NCBI GenBank assembly: GCA_020740775.1
Contig: JAHEWK010000038.1
Location: forward strand, 1 to 64,000
DNA length: 64,000 nucleotides
Origin: Ilyonectria destructans
Taxonomy: Eukaryota > Ascomycota > Sordariomycetes > Hypocreales > Nectriaceae
Direction of reading: 5' to 3'
Shown here: positions 1-11,094 of the stretch, one piece after another
Layout of the letters: each line of letters starts with the position of its first letter
Numbering within the stretch: position 1 is the stretch's first letter
The notes under the pieces: generated by a model
What the model was told of the DNA's origin: nothing
What the model saw: only the letters and a program-made list of their open reading frames with translations
Databases searched by the model: none
Translations under genes and position numbers: made by a program

Positions 1-1
1 A

Positions 2-3000
2 GTCAGCCGCCTGCCAAGGGACCTTCCAGCCGGACCCGGCTTGAGACTAGCAATTGACTTCCATGACCTGGAAGAGGATCCCGAAGGAAGGGTTAGTCTG
101 TTATTGATAACCGACCGCTATTCCGGTTACATCTGGGACTTCTACCTTAAGACCCGGCAGCACAAGGACCTAGTCGAGGTTATCAAGAACTTCCTAGCTT
201 ACCTAGTCCGTCAGTATCAGCTAAAGCCCCAGGTCGTCGAGTGCGATAGAGAGATCCTAGGAAAGTCTGAAGACCGGCCCCGGCTAGCATATCGGCTCTT
301 TACCGGGATGAGTATTATCGTGGAGTCAACAGCTGCAGATACACCTGCCCAGAATGGCGGCGCCGAGCTATCCGGCAAGGTCATCAAGATCAAGGCAAGA
401 GCCCTACGGTCAGGAGCCCGATTTCCCTCCTTTCTTTTGGTTGAGATCTATCGATCTGCTGTTTATCTCTACAACCGGACCCCTAGGAAGATCAGCAACT
501 GGGAGACCCCATATGGCCGGTTCCATACAGCAATTGCCCAACGAGACGGTCACGGTCAGGAAAGCAAGGTCCCTTATCTTGGTCACCTACGGGCCTATGG
601 ATCTAAGGCGTTTGCCTTGACCCAAGACGCCCTAAAAGGTAGAAATAAGCGGCAGCGGCTAAATCCCCGTGCCTGGATCGGCTATCTTGTGGGATACCAG
701 TCAACCAATATCTATCGGATCTGGAATCCGGCTACCGGAAAGGTTATCTCTACTAGAGATGTCATTTTTAACGAAGACGATCAATTCAACGGAGAAATCA
801 ATCAGCTGCAAGATGATTTACTCCACATCAGCAGAGAGGAATTAGACCGGCTACTCAACCAGGTGGAAGAGGCTAGTCCGGATCAGTTACCAGATGAAAC
901 AGCTAGCAGTCTGACCTCTAGATGGGATCAAACCCACTATGAGGATCAGGGTGTTGTCTACGACGAGGATCAGGATGATAGTAATAACCTAGGCCCGAGG
1001 GATCAGGTTGATGCTATTGATTCTATTCCGTCTGTAGATGGGCCAGGAAACATAGATACAGGGATGACACTATCAGAGGCTAGGTCTGATCAACCAGCTG
1101 TAACTGTTTTGCATTCGGTTGAGGAAGGATCTCAAGGAAAGCTAGGGGAAAGATATGAAGCCTCAGAAGGCAGTCAATCCGGAGCCCCTAGCCCTTATGA
1201 AAGATCCTACCCAACTCCTGTATCTCTGCTGCCAGTAGCACTTCTAGCGTTAACGATCCAGGATGCCGGAGCTCCATCTGACGGTAAGCTAGATCCTAGG
1301 GACTCTAGGGTCTCTAGGGTTGAAAGGTCTGATATCTGGAAAGCTGCCTTTAACGCCGGAAGATTAGCTAGCCCAGTCGGCACCCTCAACGGGAAGGTCA
1401 TTGACAAGGCGAAGCTGCAACGGCTGTTGAAGAAACCTAGGTCTGTTCATCAAAGTCAGCTGCCACAGCTGCCGCGGCACCATCGGGATCTAAGGGATCA
1501 TCCGATGGGGGTCCAATTCGAACAGGCTGAACGGGACCACTTGCGCAGTCATAGGGAAATGGAGTCATGGATCGAGATAGATCTAGATGACCCAAGAACC
1601 CTAGGGAAACAGACCCTCGATTGCATGTGGGTTTACGTCTACAAGCTAGATAAGCATGGTCGATTCATCAAGTGCAAGGCCCGGCTAGTTGTTCGAGGAG
1701 ACCAACAGCCAAAAGGGCTAGACGAAGAGACCTACGCTGCAACTCTAGCCGGAAGGTCATTCCGGACCCTAATTGCAATAGCAGCCCGATTTGACCTCGA
1801 TCTCATACAGTATGACGCAGTCAACGCCTTCGTCAACGCCAAGCTAGACCATCAGGTCCTGATGAAAATGCCGCCTGGATATAGGTCTGCTGGAAAGACC
1901 CTACTGATCCAGAAAGCCCTCTATGGTCTACGGGAATCTCCTCTTCTTTGGCAGAAGGAGCTTACAGCTACATTGGAAGAGCTGGGCTTCAAGACAGTCC
2001 GGCACGAGCCTTGCTGTATGACAAAGGGCGGAATCATCGTCTTTTTCTATGTTGACGATATCGTCTTTGCCTGCCGGAAGGAAAAACGCCAGGATGTTCA
2101 GAAGGCTGTTGCCGCCCTCAAGGGCCGTTATGACCTAACCGGCGGACAGGATCTTCAGTGGTTCCTAGGGATCGAGATTATTCGAGACCGGAAGAAAAAA
2201 CTGATCTGGCTGTCCCAATCTTAGTATCTAGCTAAGATCGCTAACCTTGTGGATAATCTAGATCAACAGCATGAGACCCCGATGAAAAAGGAAGCCCTGC
2301 ATCCATTCGATCAAAGGGCTTCAATCCCGTCAATCCGACGATACTAGCGAAAAGTCGGATCGATCCTCTATGCGGTTGTTATGACCCGGCTAGATGCAGC
2401 ATTTCCGGTCTCTCAGCTAGCTAGATTCAATTCGAACCTAGGACCGGAACATCATCATGCTGCTGATCGGGTCCTTGTGTATCTCTTAAAGACCAGCAGC
2501 CTAGCCCTTCAATTCGGCCAGGACGATCTATTCCTTATGGCCAGCGATGCATCCTACGCAGATAACCCTGACCGGAAAAGCTCCCAAGCCTACGTCATGA
2601 GACTATTCGGAGGAACGATCGGATGGAGGGCCAACAAGCAGGCTACGGTTACAACGTCAACGACTGAGGCCGAGCTTCTAGCCCTATCTCAAGCAGCTAG
2701 GGAGGCTATGTTTATTTCCCGGCTGGTCAGGGAGCTAGGGATCCGGCTGGAAGAGGAAAAAATCAACATTCAATGTGACAACCAGCAGACGATCCGGCTT
2801 ATCCACAATGACATCAATAAGCTACAGACAAGGCTACGGCATGTTGATATTCACAATCATTGGTTGAGGCAGGAAGCTCAGAGGAATAGGATCCAGGTGG
2901 ACTATATCAGCACGGAGGAAATGATCGCCGATGGTCTGACGAAGACCCTCACCGGCCCAGCCTTTCAAAGATCAGTCCAGCAGCTAGGTTTGGTCGACAT

Positions 3001-3061
3001 CTCAGACCGGCTAGGGCAAAGGAAGCTGGAAGAGATAAAGAAGGAAGATTTAGAGATATGA
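2..3061 (+). pseudogene. copia polyprotein (integrase-RT-RNase H), two nonsense codons
   Basis: One frame runs from the window edge to a stop at 3059-3061, broken by TAG at 2222-2224 and 2345-2347. The integrase core comes first: AIDFHD carries the first Asp, ECDREI the second, and GAELSGK the Glu. A low-complexity linker follows. Reverse transcriptase starts near nt 1560 and shows KARLVVRG, YDAVNAFVNA, the active-site YVDD (about nt 2050) and KALYGLRESP. RNase H follows with ASDASYADN and TTEAELLALS. Upstream codons are open, so the protein begins outside the window. Both stops sit where Gln is plausible, so CAG to TAG changes could explain them. Without readthrough the copy cannot make a full polyprotein. 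Confidence 0.9.
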
Positions 3062-3090
3062 AGACCGCAGCTTCAGCCGACCCGGCTTCA

Positions 3091-3316
3091 GCTGGGGGGG
3101 TGTGTTGGATTGAGACCCTGTATTACGAAACCTCTGATAGACTGATATCCTGACCTTAGTCAGAGGGGGTGTCAGAAAACCCCTCTCTGACCGGCCGGGC
3201 CCAACGGGGCCCAAGCAAGAATCAACATCATCATCACTGCTTTGAACACTATCCATTTGATCAAATTGACCGTAACGGATCCGACAATAAGCTTAACAAT
3301 AAATATGCCCATAACA
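3091..3316 (+). repeat. polypurine tract plus probable copia 3' LTR
   Basis: A run of G residues at 3094-3100 looks like the plus-strand primer. The LTR then begins at 3101 or 3103 (TGTTGGATTGAG) and may end at TAACA 3312-3316, about 214 bp, giving TG..CA ends. The matching 5' LTR is not in the window, so the 3' boundary is inferred. Confidence 0.55.
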
Positions 3317-3317
3317 A

Positions 3318-3746
3318 TAACGTATATGATAAGCGAATGTCCCACACAAGCGAGTGTCTCACTTAAATTTTCACCTTAAATCGCGCTTTTAAAATAATTC
3401 TTAAAAACTCAAACTAACCCTAAAATAGCTATAGTTTTAAATATAGCTTAATTATAAAATATCTTATCTTTGTGAATTTTCTTAAGCTATATATACCTAT
3501 AGCGCTAGTAGTATGAAATTCGCACTGTTCTTTTTAACATTTTTATTTATAACTAGCTTAATAAATTAGTTAGAAATATAAAGAAAATACTATTTTATAA
3601 CCTTTTTTCTTAAAAGTTTAAAATTAATTCTTTAGAAATTTAACAATTAAATAGCCCGTTTTAGAAAATCTAAAATATGTACTTTTAGCTGTACAGTATA
3701 GGTGGGACACTCGCTTGTTTGGGACATTCGCTTATCATGTACGTTA
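3318..3746. mobile_element. palindromic MITE with 45-bp terminal inverted repeats
   Basis: The left arm 3318-3362 and right arm 3702-3746 are inverted copies with only a few mismatches. Both include TAACGTA, GATAAGCGAATGTCCCA and CAAGCGAGTGTC. The interior, about 340 bp, is very AT-rich and holds no convincing ORF. It abuts the probable copia 3' LTR. The superfamily is not clear; a TA or TAA target duplication is possible. Confidence 0.8.
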
Positions 3747-3849
3747 AATATATATTGATTACTGAGATGTCTGACATACACCCATACTCGCACCCTCAAA
3801 TATACTTCCTACCACCATTGCTCACTACTGACTTCTACGTCTTGGGGAA

Positions 3850-4861
3850 ATGTTCACTCCTGCCACTGTTTGCACCAGTTGTCTCCGGGAATGGACTGAT
3901 TCTCGGTATCGTACATGCGATAGATGTCGGTCTCGAACACGACCCTACCACTGGATTCGACGGCAACCTAACGTTCCTGAGAACACCATCCCTTCAATTC
4001 TTCCACCCAACTTCGATCCGTTTCACAATTCTATAAACCTGACGCCTCTAACGGGAGGTCCTTTATCAGGTAATCATCCGCCGAACTGTGTGAAACTTGC
4101 TGTGGGCTTGTTAGAAGATGAATTCGACCTGCAGAACCACTTCTACATCCTCTTTCTCTCTTTATCTCGAAGACTTGCTTCAACAAAGGGATCAAGGTAC
4201 TAAGATCCCTTTTCAAGGCCTTTTCCTCTACACACCGGGGATGCCTGGGGTAATTCTTGCTAACATCTGCACCCTTCTTGGACATGTCAATGGCACACGT
4301 GGTATTCCTTCAGGTATCGTTATTGACCCATCAGGTGTGCCTTCCCACGACCGATTACACGACGTGCAGTTACACTAACAATGGACAGCGGACTTTTTCG
4401 AGATTGATGACCTGTTCATCTTATGTACTAAACCGCCAGCCTGTGTTCTATTCCGCCAAGAGAATCCGAAGCACCTTGGCTTTGAACATCTCCAGGCTAA
4501 CGACTTCCCTGTTTTCCCTATAGAGAGATCAATCACCATCAAGACATATTCAGTACGGAGAAAACAAGTTCCAATATGTGCAGCATTTAGCCTGACGGAC
4601 TATAAAGTACAAGGGGCGACTCTCAAGACAGCAGTCCTTAACCTAAAAGATAATCCATCTGCCAAGGGTCAAGACATGCATAAGAAGTTCTGTTCTATGC
4701 TGGTCCAACTTTCGCGTCCTCAATCTTTAGATGGTCTGTATCTCTTACAGAAACTTGAGATGAAGGGCCTCCGATTTCGTCCACATGATGCGCTACTCAC
4801 TGAGATGGAAAAGCCTCATAAACTCGAGGAGGAAACCATACGCACATGGACAAGACAGTAA
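3850..4861 (+). pseudogene. PIF1-like helicase relic (N-terminal zinc segment joined to C-terminus)
   Basis: The 5' part (from ATG 3850) encodes a Cys-rich segment, TVCTSCLREW followed by TCDRCRSR, of the kind seen at the N-terminus of fungal DNA-helicase-like ORFs. From about 4160, in another frame, comes a helicase C-terminal region: YTPGMPGV, GHVNGTRGI, then after a TAA at 4376-4378 the same frame gives ADFFEIDD, SLTDYKVQGATL and LVQLSRPQSLDGLYLL, ending at 4861. The VQGATL and LSR motifs match helicase motifs V and VI of the PIF1/RecD group. The Walker A and B part is missing, so this is an internally deleted, non-functional copy. It may come from a mobile helicase family; the exact family is not certain. 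Confidence 0.65.
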
Positions 4862-5640
4862 ATTTTGACTTTCTCAATCTACATTGTAGTTACATAATAC
4901 CCTTACATTAGAAGCGTATAGATAGATTATAGATACACTACCTGTCAGGCACGGGCAAGGGAGAAGAAACCAGGCGGGGAAGAAAAGGTGATGTAAGACG
5001 ACGGAGTGGTAGCTTTCACCACCAAATCAGGGACTCTTCTGGGCAAGGTAACACGGTAGGTCGGTCAACCAAAGGAGCCACAATGGCAGCTCAGGAACTG
5101 ACATGCTACCTACTACACATAGGCCAATGCCGTACCCTCACAGTTGTTGACGGGCGAGGTGCTAGAGAAAGGCACCTGGAGGAGCTATGAAGCTAACTGT
5201 GATAGTCCAGGATGACCCTCGCGCCTGACGCCCAAGGCCATATCCTTGACATTATGTACCTTAATAGTGGCCTCTGATTTTAGCGTCCCACACCAGTCAG
5301 AGCCGGCTATTCCCGCCTTCCACTTTGTTCCTAGCCTCGTTCATCGTTCAATCATCCCAGAGTTCCGGGGCATCTGCCTGCGTCAGCGGGCGTTACCAGT
5401 TGGATGGATGGATTTTATTTCGCCCGGGGGGACACACCCCAGAGGGCCTTTGCGCTAAGCTATTTTCGTTTCGTACGGTTCTTCCATAATCACCCGAAGC
5501 CCCACAATTTCACTTTACTGACTGTTCCAATCTGATGTATATGCAGTGACAGGCCTGCTTGAAGGCCAATTTCTCCAAGTGTTCAGCATCCTATCCTCAG
5601 CAGCTGAAGCACGGTCTGCCAAAATGAGACTGTATGATGT
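4862..5640. other. no gene recognised
   Basis: Only short ORFs without recognisable motifs or codon bias were seen. The first 100 bp may be the 3' flank of the helicase relic. Confidence 0.5.
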
Positions 5641-5662
5641 TAGTAGGATTCAATCTGAATAG

Positions 5663-6200
5663 TTAGTGTGCCTGAGGCTTCTGGTCCATGTCAAGCCTCC
5701 CCGTTGCAATGGCAAATTTGATCGTCGCCCGTACTGCCCGCATGTCTGGCGCCCATTTGTCACCGTCAGACGCCGCCTTTCCTCCCAGGAAGTATGATAG
5801 GTTTCCCATCTTTGTCTGTGAGCATCGCAGCATGCCTTCTCGTTGCGCGGTCCATTTTGTGCAGCGGAATAGGAAGTGTTCCACTGTCTCTGATGCTTGC
5901 CCGCATTCGCAAGTGTCCGATTCCATTGCTCCTATCTTGCACAGAAAGCTGTTAAGTCTCGCCGTTACCAGTTGGACTCAGGCCCTCTGTGTAGGTGTTA
6001 CCCGTTCGGGTTAGCGTGCTTTGGTAAGCGCGCATAGCCGCCACCGGAGCAGTGTGGCCTGAGGCACTGAGGTAATGAGTGACCCACATTACGTGGTCAC
6101 GTGATATCCCAGTTCCTAGGACTGAGGCTAGTACCGTGACAGCAGCTCTTATCAATTTATTTACATTCCTTCTTCCTGATTGCATGCTAAGGCATTTGAT
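5663..6200 (-). pseudogene. 3' fragment of a Tad-like LINE ORF2
   Basis: On the minus strand, 5926-5663 encodes [17 protein letters not shown]...FLGGKAA...[11 protein letters not shown]. This is clearly homologous to the last ~85 residues of the intact LINE ORF2 ending at 47501 ([17 protein letters not shown]...). Homology continues upstream to about 6200 (LTRTGNTYTEGLS against [10 protein letters not shown]), but in shifted frames and with an in-frame TGA, so the fragment is 5'-truncated and decayed. The Cys/His residues (C..CG...E..EHFLFRC) form the terminal zinc-like motif typical of fungal LINE ORF2 proteins. Confidence 0.8.
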
Positions 6201-6578
6201 CAAGAGCTTCCACACTTTAGAAGGCTCAATCCCTCTGCTGGTCTTAGCTAAAAGCCCTCCTTCAAACCCGAACTGTAGGGTAACTCAGACTCCCTCTGTA
6301 GCTGGCCCTGTCTGCACTAAGTGCCTCTCCCACCAACAAAACACCCTCACCGGCGGTGGGGAGGGTGTAATACAGTCCGAAGGACGTATCTCTATGACAT
6401 GATATTTCATACTAATAAGTCTCGCTGTCCGCTGGTGCTCCGCGAAGCGGTGCGTGCATGACCGTGACCTTTTTTCGCACTCTCTGTGTACTATAGCGAC
6501 GTTATCAAGAAAAAAGAGGTTGGAATAGTGGCTGGCCAAGTTGCTGTTGCTTACGCCGGTTCTGGTTGCGGATTTTCA

Positions 6579-7055
6579 TCAAAATACCTGCTGATCTGTT
6601 AGGACTTGTAGAGCCTCAACCATGACTAATATGATGGAACTATACCTGCCATCAGGTATCTTCTCATAATGGAGAGATGCCCGTTCAAATGGGACATCGA
6701 TCATTAAACCGTCTAACATCTCAACCTTGGAAACTGTAACATAGCTAAGCCCAGTCTGGAAGTCACGTTCAGACAGATCCGTCACCATCTTGTCCACTGT
6801 GATGCTCTGTGACTTATGAATCGTAATGGCGTATGATGCCATAAGTGGGAGCTGCTTTCGTGTACACACGGATGTCCCAAGAAAGAAGCCTCGCTTGACT
6901 GGGAGTATGGGCACTACCTCACGCCCATTATCCGTAGTTAGATATGATGGCCCGGTATACTTATCCATCACCATCATAATGACAGATGGCGGGTCACGAT
7001 GCGTATCAGCGCCAGGGGCCCAACCAATGTCATATACTGTCCCTTGGGCCCCATT
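6579..7055 (-). pseudogene. Helitron helicase C-terminal fragment
   Basis: The minus strand encodes NGAQGTVYDIGWAPGAD, then GPSYLTTDNGREVVPILPV, YAITIHKSQSITVDK and FQTGLSYVTVSKVE. These match the C-terminal PIF1-type helicase of the Helitron RepHel proteins elsewhere in this window (35824-39212 and 53743-54876). IHKSQS corresponds to helicase motif V and SYVTVSKV to motif VI, where the usual Arg of VSRV is Lys here. The fragment stops abruptly at an AT-rich boundary near 7055. No Rep or Walker A part is attached. Confidence 0.85.
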
Positions 7056-7389
7056 ATATCTATTATTTTAATAAAGACTAAAAAAATTATATTAGTTAAG
7101 ATATAACTAATCGAGAGTTTTATTCTATATTAACTAAAAGAGTACTAAATATAAAGAATAGCCTTAAGTATATACGTTAAGCTCTTAGCGGTATATATGC
7201 TGTTTTATATGACGCATAGTCGCCCTGTGTAGCACCGGATTAATAGTATTAGAGATGTGAAAAAAAGCTTGTTCTAGATAAAGTAGGCCCTAGAGGTAAC
7301 GCACAAGAAGATAGCATAGTAGCCTATAATACTGAATAGCTTGGCAAGAGGGCCTTTATTACGTAGTACCAAAAAAAAACCTCCATTCC
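7056..7389. other. AT-rich spacer
   Basis: A sharply AT-rich, TA-dense stretch with no ORF. It lies between a decayed Helitron fragment and the 3' end of a receptor gene and looks like mutated (RIP-type) repeat DNA. Confidence 0.5.
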
Positions 7390-8769
7390 CTAGTGCTTGC
7401 TCACTGATGTCTCAGTCGTTACTATGATAGCCTTCGGATGGTCGTGCTCCGGATGCCAGCCCTTGCTCTCTACATGCACACTAGGCATACCGCCCTGCAG
7501 GCTCGAGTCCATGTCGTTGAGGGCGAGCTCCTCGGTACTAATGCTTCGCGGGCTCCTTTTGGAGTCCTGAGCCGCGACGCGGGTGCGGATTCGCGAGGTG
7601 GAGTTGGTAGCATACTGGGACCCGTAGCGTTCGTAGCTGGCATAGTTGCTGTGGTTGGATGACATGCCAGGAACGACCTTTGCTATCAAGGGGCGTAAGG
7701 TGGGGAGGGAGGCGCAGATGATGGCGCAATTCAGTTCGATGACGGACCAGATGGCGGCACCGGCGCCGTTCCACGGGGGATCATCGCTGAAAACAGCCTC
7801 GCGGAGGGTGCACATGCGATAGACGGAGATGATGCAAACACTAAGATGAAGTGATGGCATGGTCAGTTACGAGAATGAGCAGGCGAGCGGCGAGGCGTGA
7901 GGGTATATACTGACAAGAAACCCAAGCAGAAGATCAGTATGACCATAATCTTCTGCTTCATGGGGAGTTGGAGCTTCAAGACCGACGGTAGCGGAATGCA
8001 AAATATAAGAACATCTGTCGCCAGGCTCATGGCCGACGAAAAGTACCAGACAGGCAGCGTGTCTAGGCACCAATCGGCGGTGCCGGGCATGAGGATGCCC
8101 ATGGGTAGGCACGAGATGCCGAGGAGAATGGCCTGGAGACAAGCCCAGAAGACGACGCCGATTATCGCCCAGAAGCAGACTTTATGAACCCTCGACGATT
8201 GGAAGATGCGGCGGTATTGGAACAGGAACGAGATTTTGACGATGTTCATGCCCACATTGTAGAGGAGGATGGCGGCGTACAAGTACTGCACACACGTTAG
8301 TTAGCCTGCTCAGGTTTTGGAGAGTTTCCGGAGCCAAGAGACGGGCATACCTTCAGCTGCTCCATAGTTTCCTCTGCCGAAACGGCCTCCTTATGTCTGC
8401 CCATGCCGTATTTCACCTCTAAGAGTGAGAAGCATTATTAGCTCGAGCAAGACGCAGCAGCTTTGGGCATTGGATCGACCTACCCATTGCAGTCGACACC
8501 ACATCGATGATCGCAATACCCTTGAGTCTCGTCAGTGTCTATAATTTTATCTGGCTGTGTTGGACTTGGGAAGGACTCTCTGAAAGAAAGGGGAATCGCC
8601 GTACCGTTGCTGCCAGAATAGTCCAGTCATCTGGGCCCGCCATCCCCAGAAGGACAAGTCTCGCGTAAAGCCGTAGCAGTATGATGACGCCCGAGGCAAC
8701 GACGAAGCCGACCGCGATGCCAATGATGAGGGGACCCTGCGTCTCGGTACGGATGACTGGATCGGCCAT
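7390..8769 (-). CDS. PTH11-like / fungal rhodopsin-domain membrane protein, 5 exons
   Basis: Predicted exons on the minus strand are 8769-8605, 8538-8484, 8418-8351, 8285-7915 and 7840-7390, each joined in frame, giving about 369 aa. The start is MADPVIRTETQGP, followed by membrane helices and the PDDWTILAA motif typical of this family. Later landmarks are the helix-loop YLYAAILLYNVGMNIVKISF, LFQYRRIF, and a WSVIELNCAIICASLP segment before a polar Ser-rich tail. The fungal rhodopsin/PTH11 family has seven helices and is linked to surface or nutrient sensing at the plasma membrane; the ligand is unknown. It has no N-terminal CFEM domain, unlike the paralogue at 20682-22191. The last intron interrupts the same TT|T codon as in that paralogue, which supports both models. 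The exon 2 boundary is the least certain. Confidence 0.8.
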
Positions 8770-9078
8770 GGTTGTTCACCTCAGCCCCGAGCTGGCCAGC
8801 GGGCGAGGACGGTGGTCTTGCAGTGAGGTTTTTTGCCAACTCCGAGGTTGCGAATGAATATCGGGAGATTGACAAGCTGGGGAGGGGGGGAGTATCAACT
8901 CATAAAAACGTGACGACTGGTCTGGCTCGGATGCGCCATCTTCTGATGGTGTTTAGAATTAGACCAGGCGTCTTGCAGAATATTGGAACATTAAAGACGC
9001 AAGATGGTAGGTCAAGGAGGTACTGCTTGGAGGATTCCTCGGAGGAAGCACCGTGTACGAAGGGTGGGAGGTAACATC

Positions 9079-9126
9079 GCAACCAACACGGCAACCAACA
9101 CGGCAGCCAACACGGCAGCCAACACT
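9079..9126. repeat. 12-bp tandem repeat, four units
   Basis: Four consecutive copies of GCAACCAACACG, with single-base variants, run from 9079 to 9126. No gene is recognised around it. Confidence 0.85.
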
Positions 9127-9129
9127 GCC

Positions 9130-11094
9130 ACAAACTTGGAATCTCGGCGGAAGACACACCAAAAGCAGGTCGGGACAGCTTCCTGCAATTCGGAAATGGC
9201 AACGCCACAGTCAAAATAGAGTTTTCCTGCTCCCTCCCATCCCCGGTGTAGGCAGGGTTCGCCTACTCGTCCGTGTACAGTAGCAGTGCGGCTCGCCCGG
9301 ATGCGAAGTGCACTTTGCAGCTAAACCTCTACTGTGTTGTCCTCCGTAGCAGCTAGTCTCCGTCGGGTCCGCGGAGGGTTGCCCTGATTCCGGTCCCCAC
9401 TCGGAAGGGGATTGCCGCTTGCAGGGGATCCATTTCCCCCGCCTTTCCCCTGCAGCGTCGTCGGGAGGCCTCCGTAAGGCACAGACAGCGCTTGTTGGGG
9501 GTCGAGTGATGCCCCTGAAGGCACCAGACCGGATGATTGGGGGGCTGGTGAACATCGATGATACTTCAACGGAAGAAGAACCTGAAAGTTCTTACCCAAG
9601 AATAAGCGATGAACGCCACAACTCGAGAATTACCAGGGATACTTCACTCCAATTCGGCCTGCTAGACTCCCACTGGTTACAGAAGGCTCTGGCCAGTGTC
9701 TAAAACACGTGGGCTTCTGTAGTACCCGAAGCGCATGCTTTGCAAGAGTATCGAGGGAGATCCCTCTGTAGCCCTTGTTCTGTACATTTAGCACAGGTAC
9801 AGTATCCAGTGAGGGCATGCAGTGGACAAGACTGGCCACGGTCTGCCATGGGGAAACGACACCGGCTGTACTTAAACTGGCCTTGTTAAGGAACGCGTTC
9901 ATAACACAATGTGCTTCGCATACTGCGTACAGATGTAAGGCTTGACTTTCAAGTCGTTGGCGGCAGTTGGTGCCTCGTCACAGGCACCATTCCAGGGGCT
10001 GATGGTAAGTCACTGCTCTTGTTTTGACGCCAATACCGTACTGTAATATCGGATTTGAGGGAAAATGCGGTTTTGATAGCTAATTTCGCTCATTTCTCCG
10101 TGCCAGGTTTCCTCTGGCTAAACGGGTATTCTTAGTTTATTAAATATCAAGGTAAACTATATCCTTCTTTGCTTCAGATGCTGCAGGAGGACCCTGTGCG
10201 CCGACCAGAACCTGAGGGTCGCATTCTGTACGCGTCCAAAAGAGGTTACAGCTTGCATGCGCAAAGACATGGGTTCATCCCTGTTAACCAGTGTTGGTCG
10301 TGCCTGGACTACGGAGTTCGCCTTCAGAGAGATCAGATCATATCCCAAAACCTCCTTCCGATTTGGTAAGACAAGTACTTCTAGAATGAGCGTCTAACTA
10401 ACTGCATCCATCGCCAAACCTGAACTACCACAACCAACGTCGTAGTGATTGATGGTGTTAGCTGTCTCGACCTTGATGATACCAATTAGGGTGGGATCGT
10501 CGGCTTTGAGCTGCTCTCGAAGGCCAGAATTGTGGCATATATACCAGCTTAGCATAAAAATGCGAAATGACTGCCTTCGTAAATAGATATACGATCCCCA
10601 CAAGTATTGGTCAGGCCCTATGCGACGATGATAACCGAGTTCGATCCCACCCGCCGCTTCTCGCTCCGTGCGATGCCACTCTACCGACAGCTCCGTTGAA
10701 GCTTTCTGGGGGCAAGGATGTTGTGGAATCGGTACAGTTTGGGACCCACACTCCCCTTCTGGCTCCCCCTGACATGAGAGGTTCCTGGGGCATGCTTGTG
10801 ACGGTAAATCATTTGCCGGGTCGGTACTCCGTAATTCGTACACAATTTCCGGTGGGGCTGAGCCACATGGCGTTCTTCCTGGAGTGGTACTCATCGCCGC
10901 CACGTTGTAGCTAACCCCAGGAACACCGGGCAGGCTGCAGTGGCATGGACTACAGCGATGCAATCAGGGTCTGCAGGTACAAAATGGCGCACAAGTCTCC
11001 CCGTCCATTGGGATGCCGTGGCAGCGAGCCTAGCTCTGTCTATTACCGGATTCAACCTCGAGGCTCATTCTGCTATTGAACTCTTCCGCACATC
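9130..11094. other. no gene recognised
   Basis: Several short ORFs occur on both strands, but none shows a recognisable domain, homology to other parts of the window or a convincing exon structure. The last ~100 bp before 11095 is presumably promoter and 5' UTR of the GMC oxidoreductase. Confidence 0.5.

Larger units (their letters stand above)
1..3316 (+). mobile_element. Ty1/copia LTR retrotransposon, 5' end outside window
   Basis: The window opens inside a copia-type element. One continuous frame gives integrase, then reverse transcriptase, then RNase H, which is the copia order (gypsy elements place integrase last). A G-rich polypurine tract ends at about 3100, and an LTR-like sequence starting TGTTGG follows. 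The 5' LTR, gag and protease lie outside the window, so LTR identity cannot be compared. The proposed 3' LTR end (TAACA at 3316) abuts a palindromic MITE. Confidence 0.85.

Noticed and set aside
9200..9703. Cluster of ORFs on both strands near a GC-rich stretch
   Set aside because: They overlap each other, are short and have no family features.
10567..10963. Overlapping ORFs of 115 aa (plus) and 189 aa (minus)
   Set aside because: Neither has a recognisable motif or splice context, and the opposite frames are open together by base composition.
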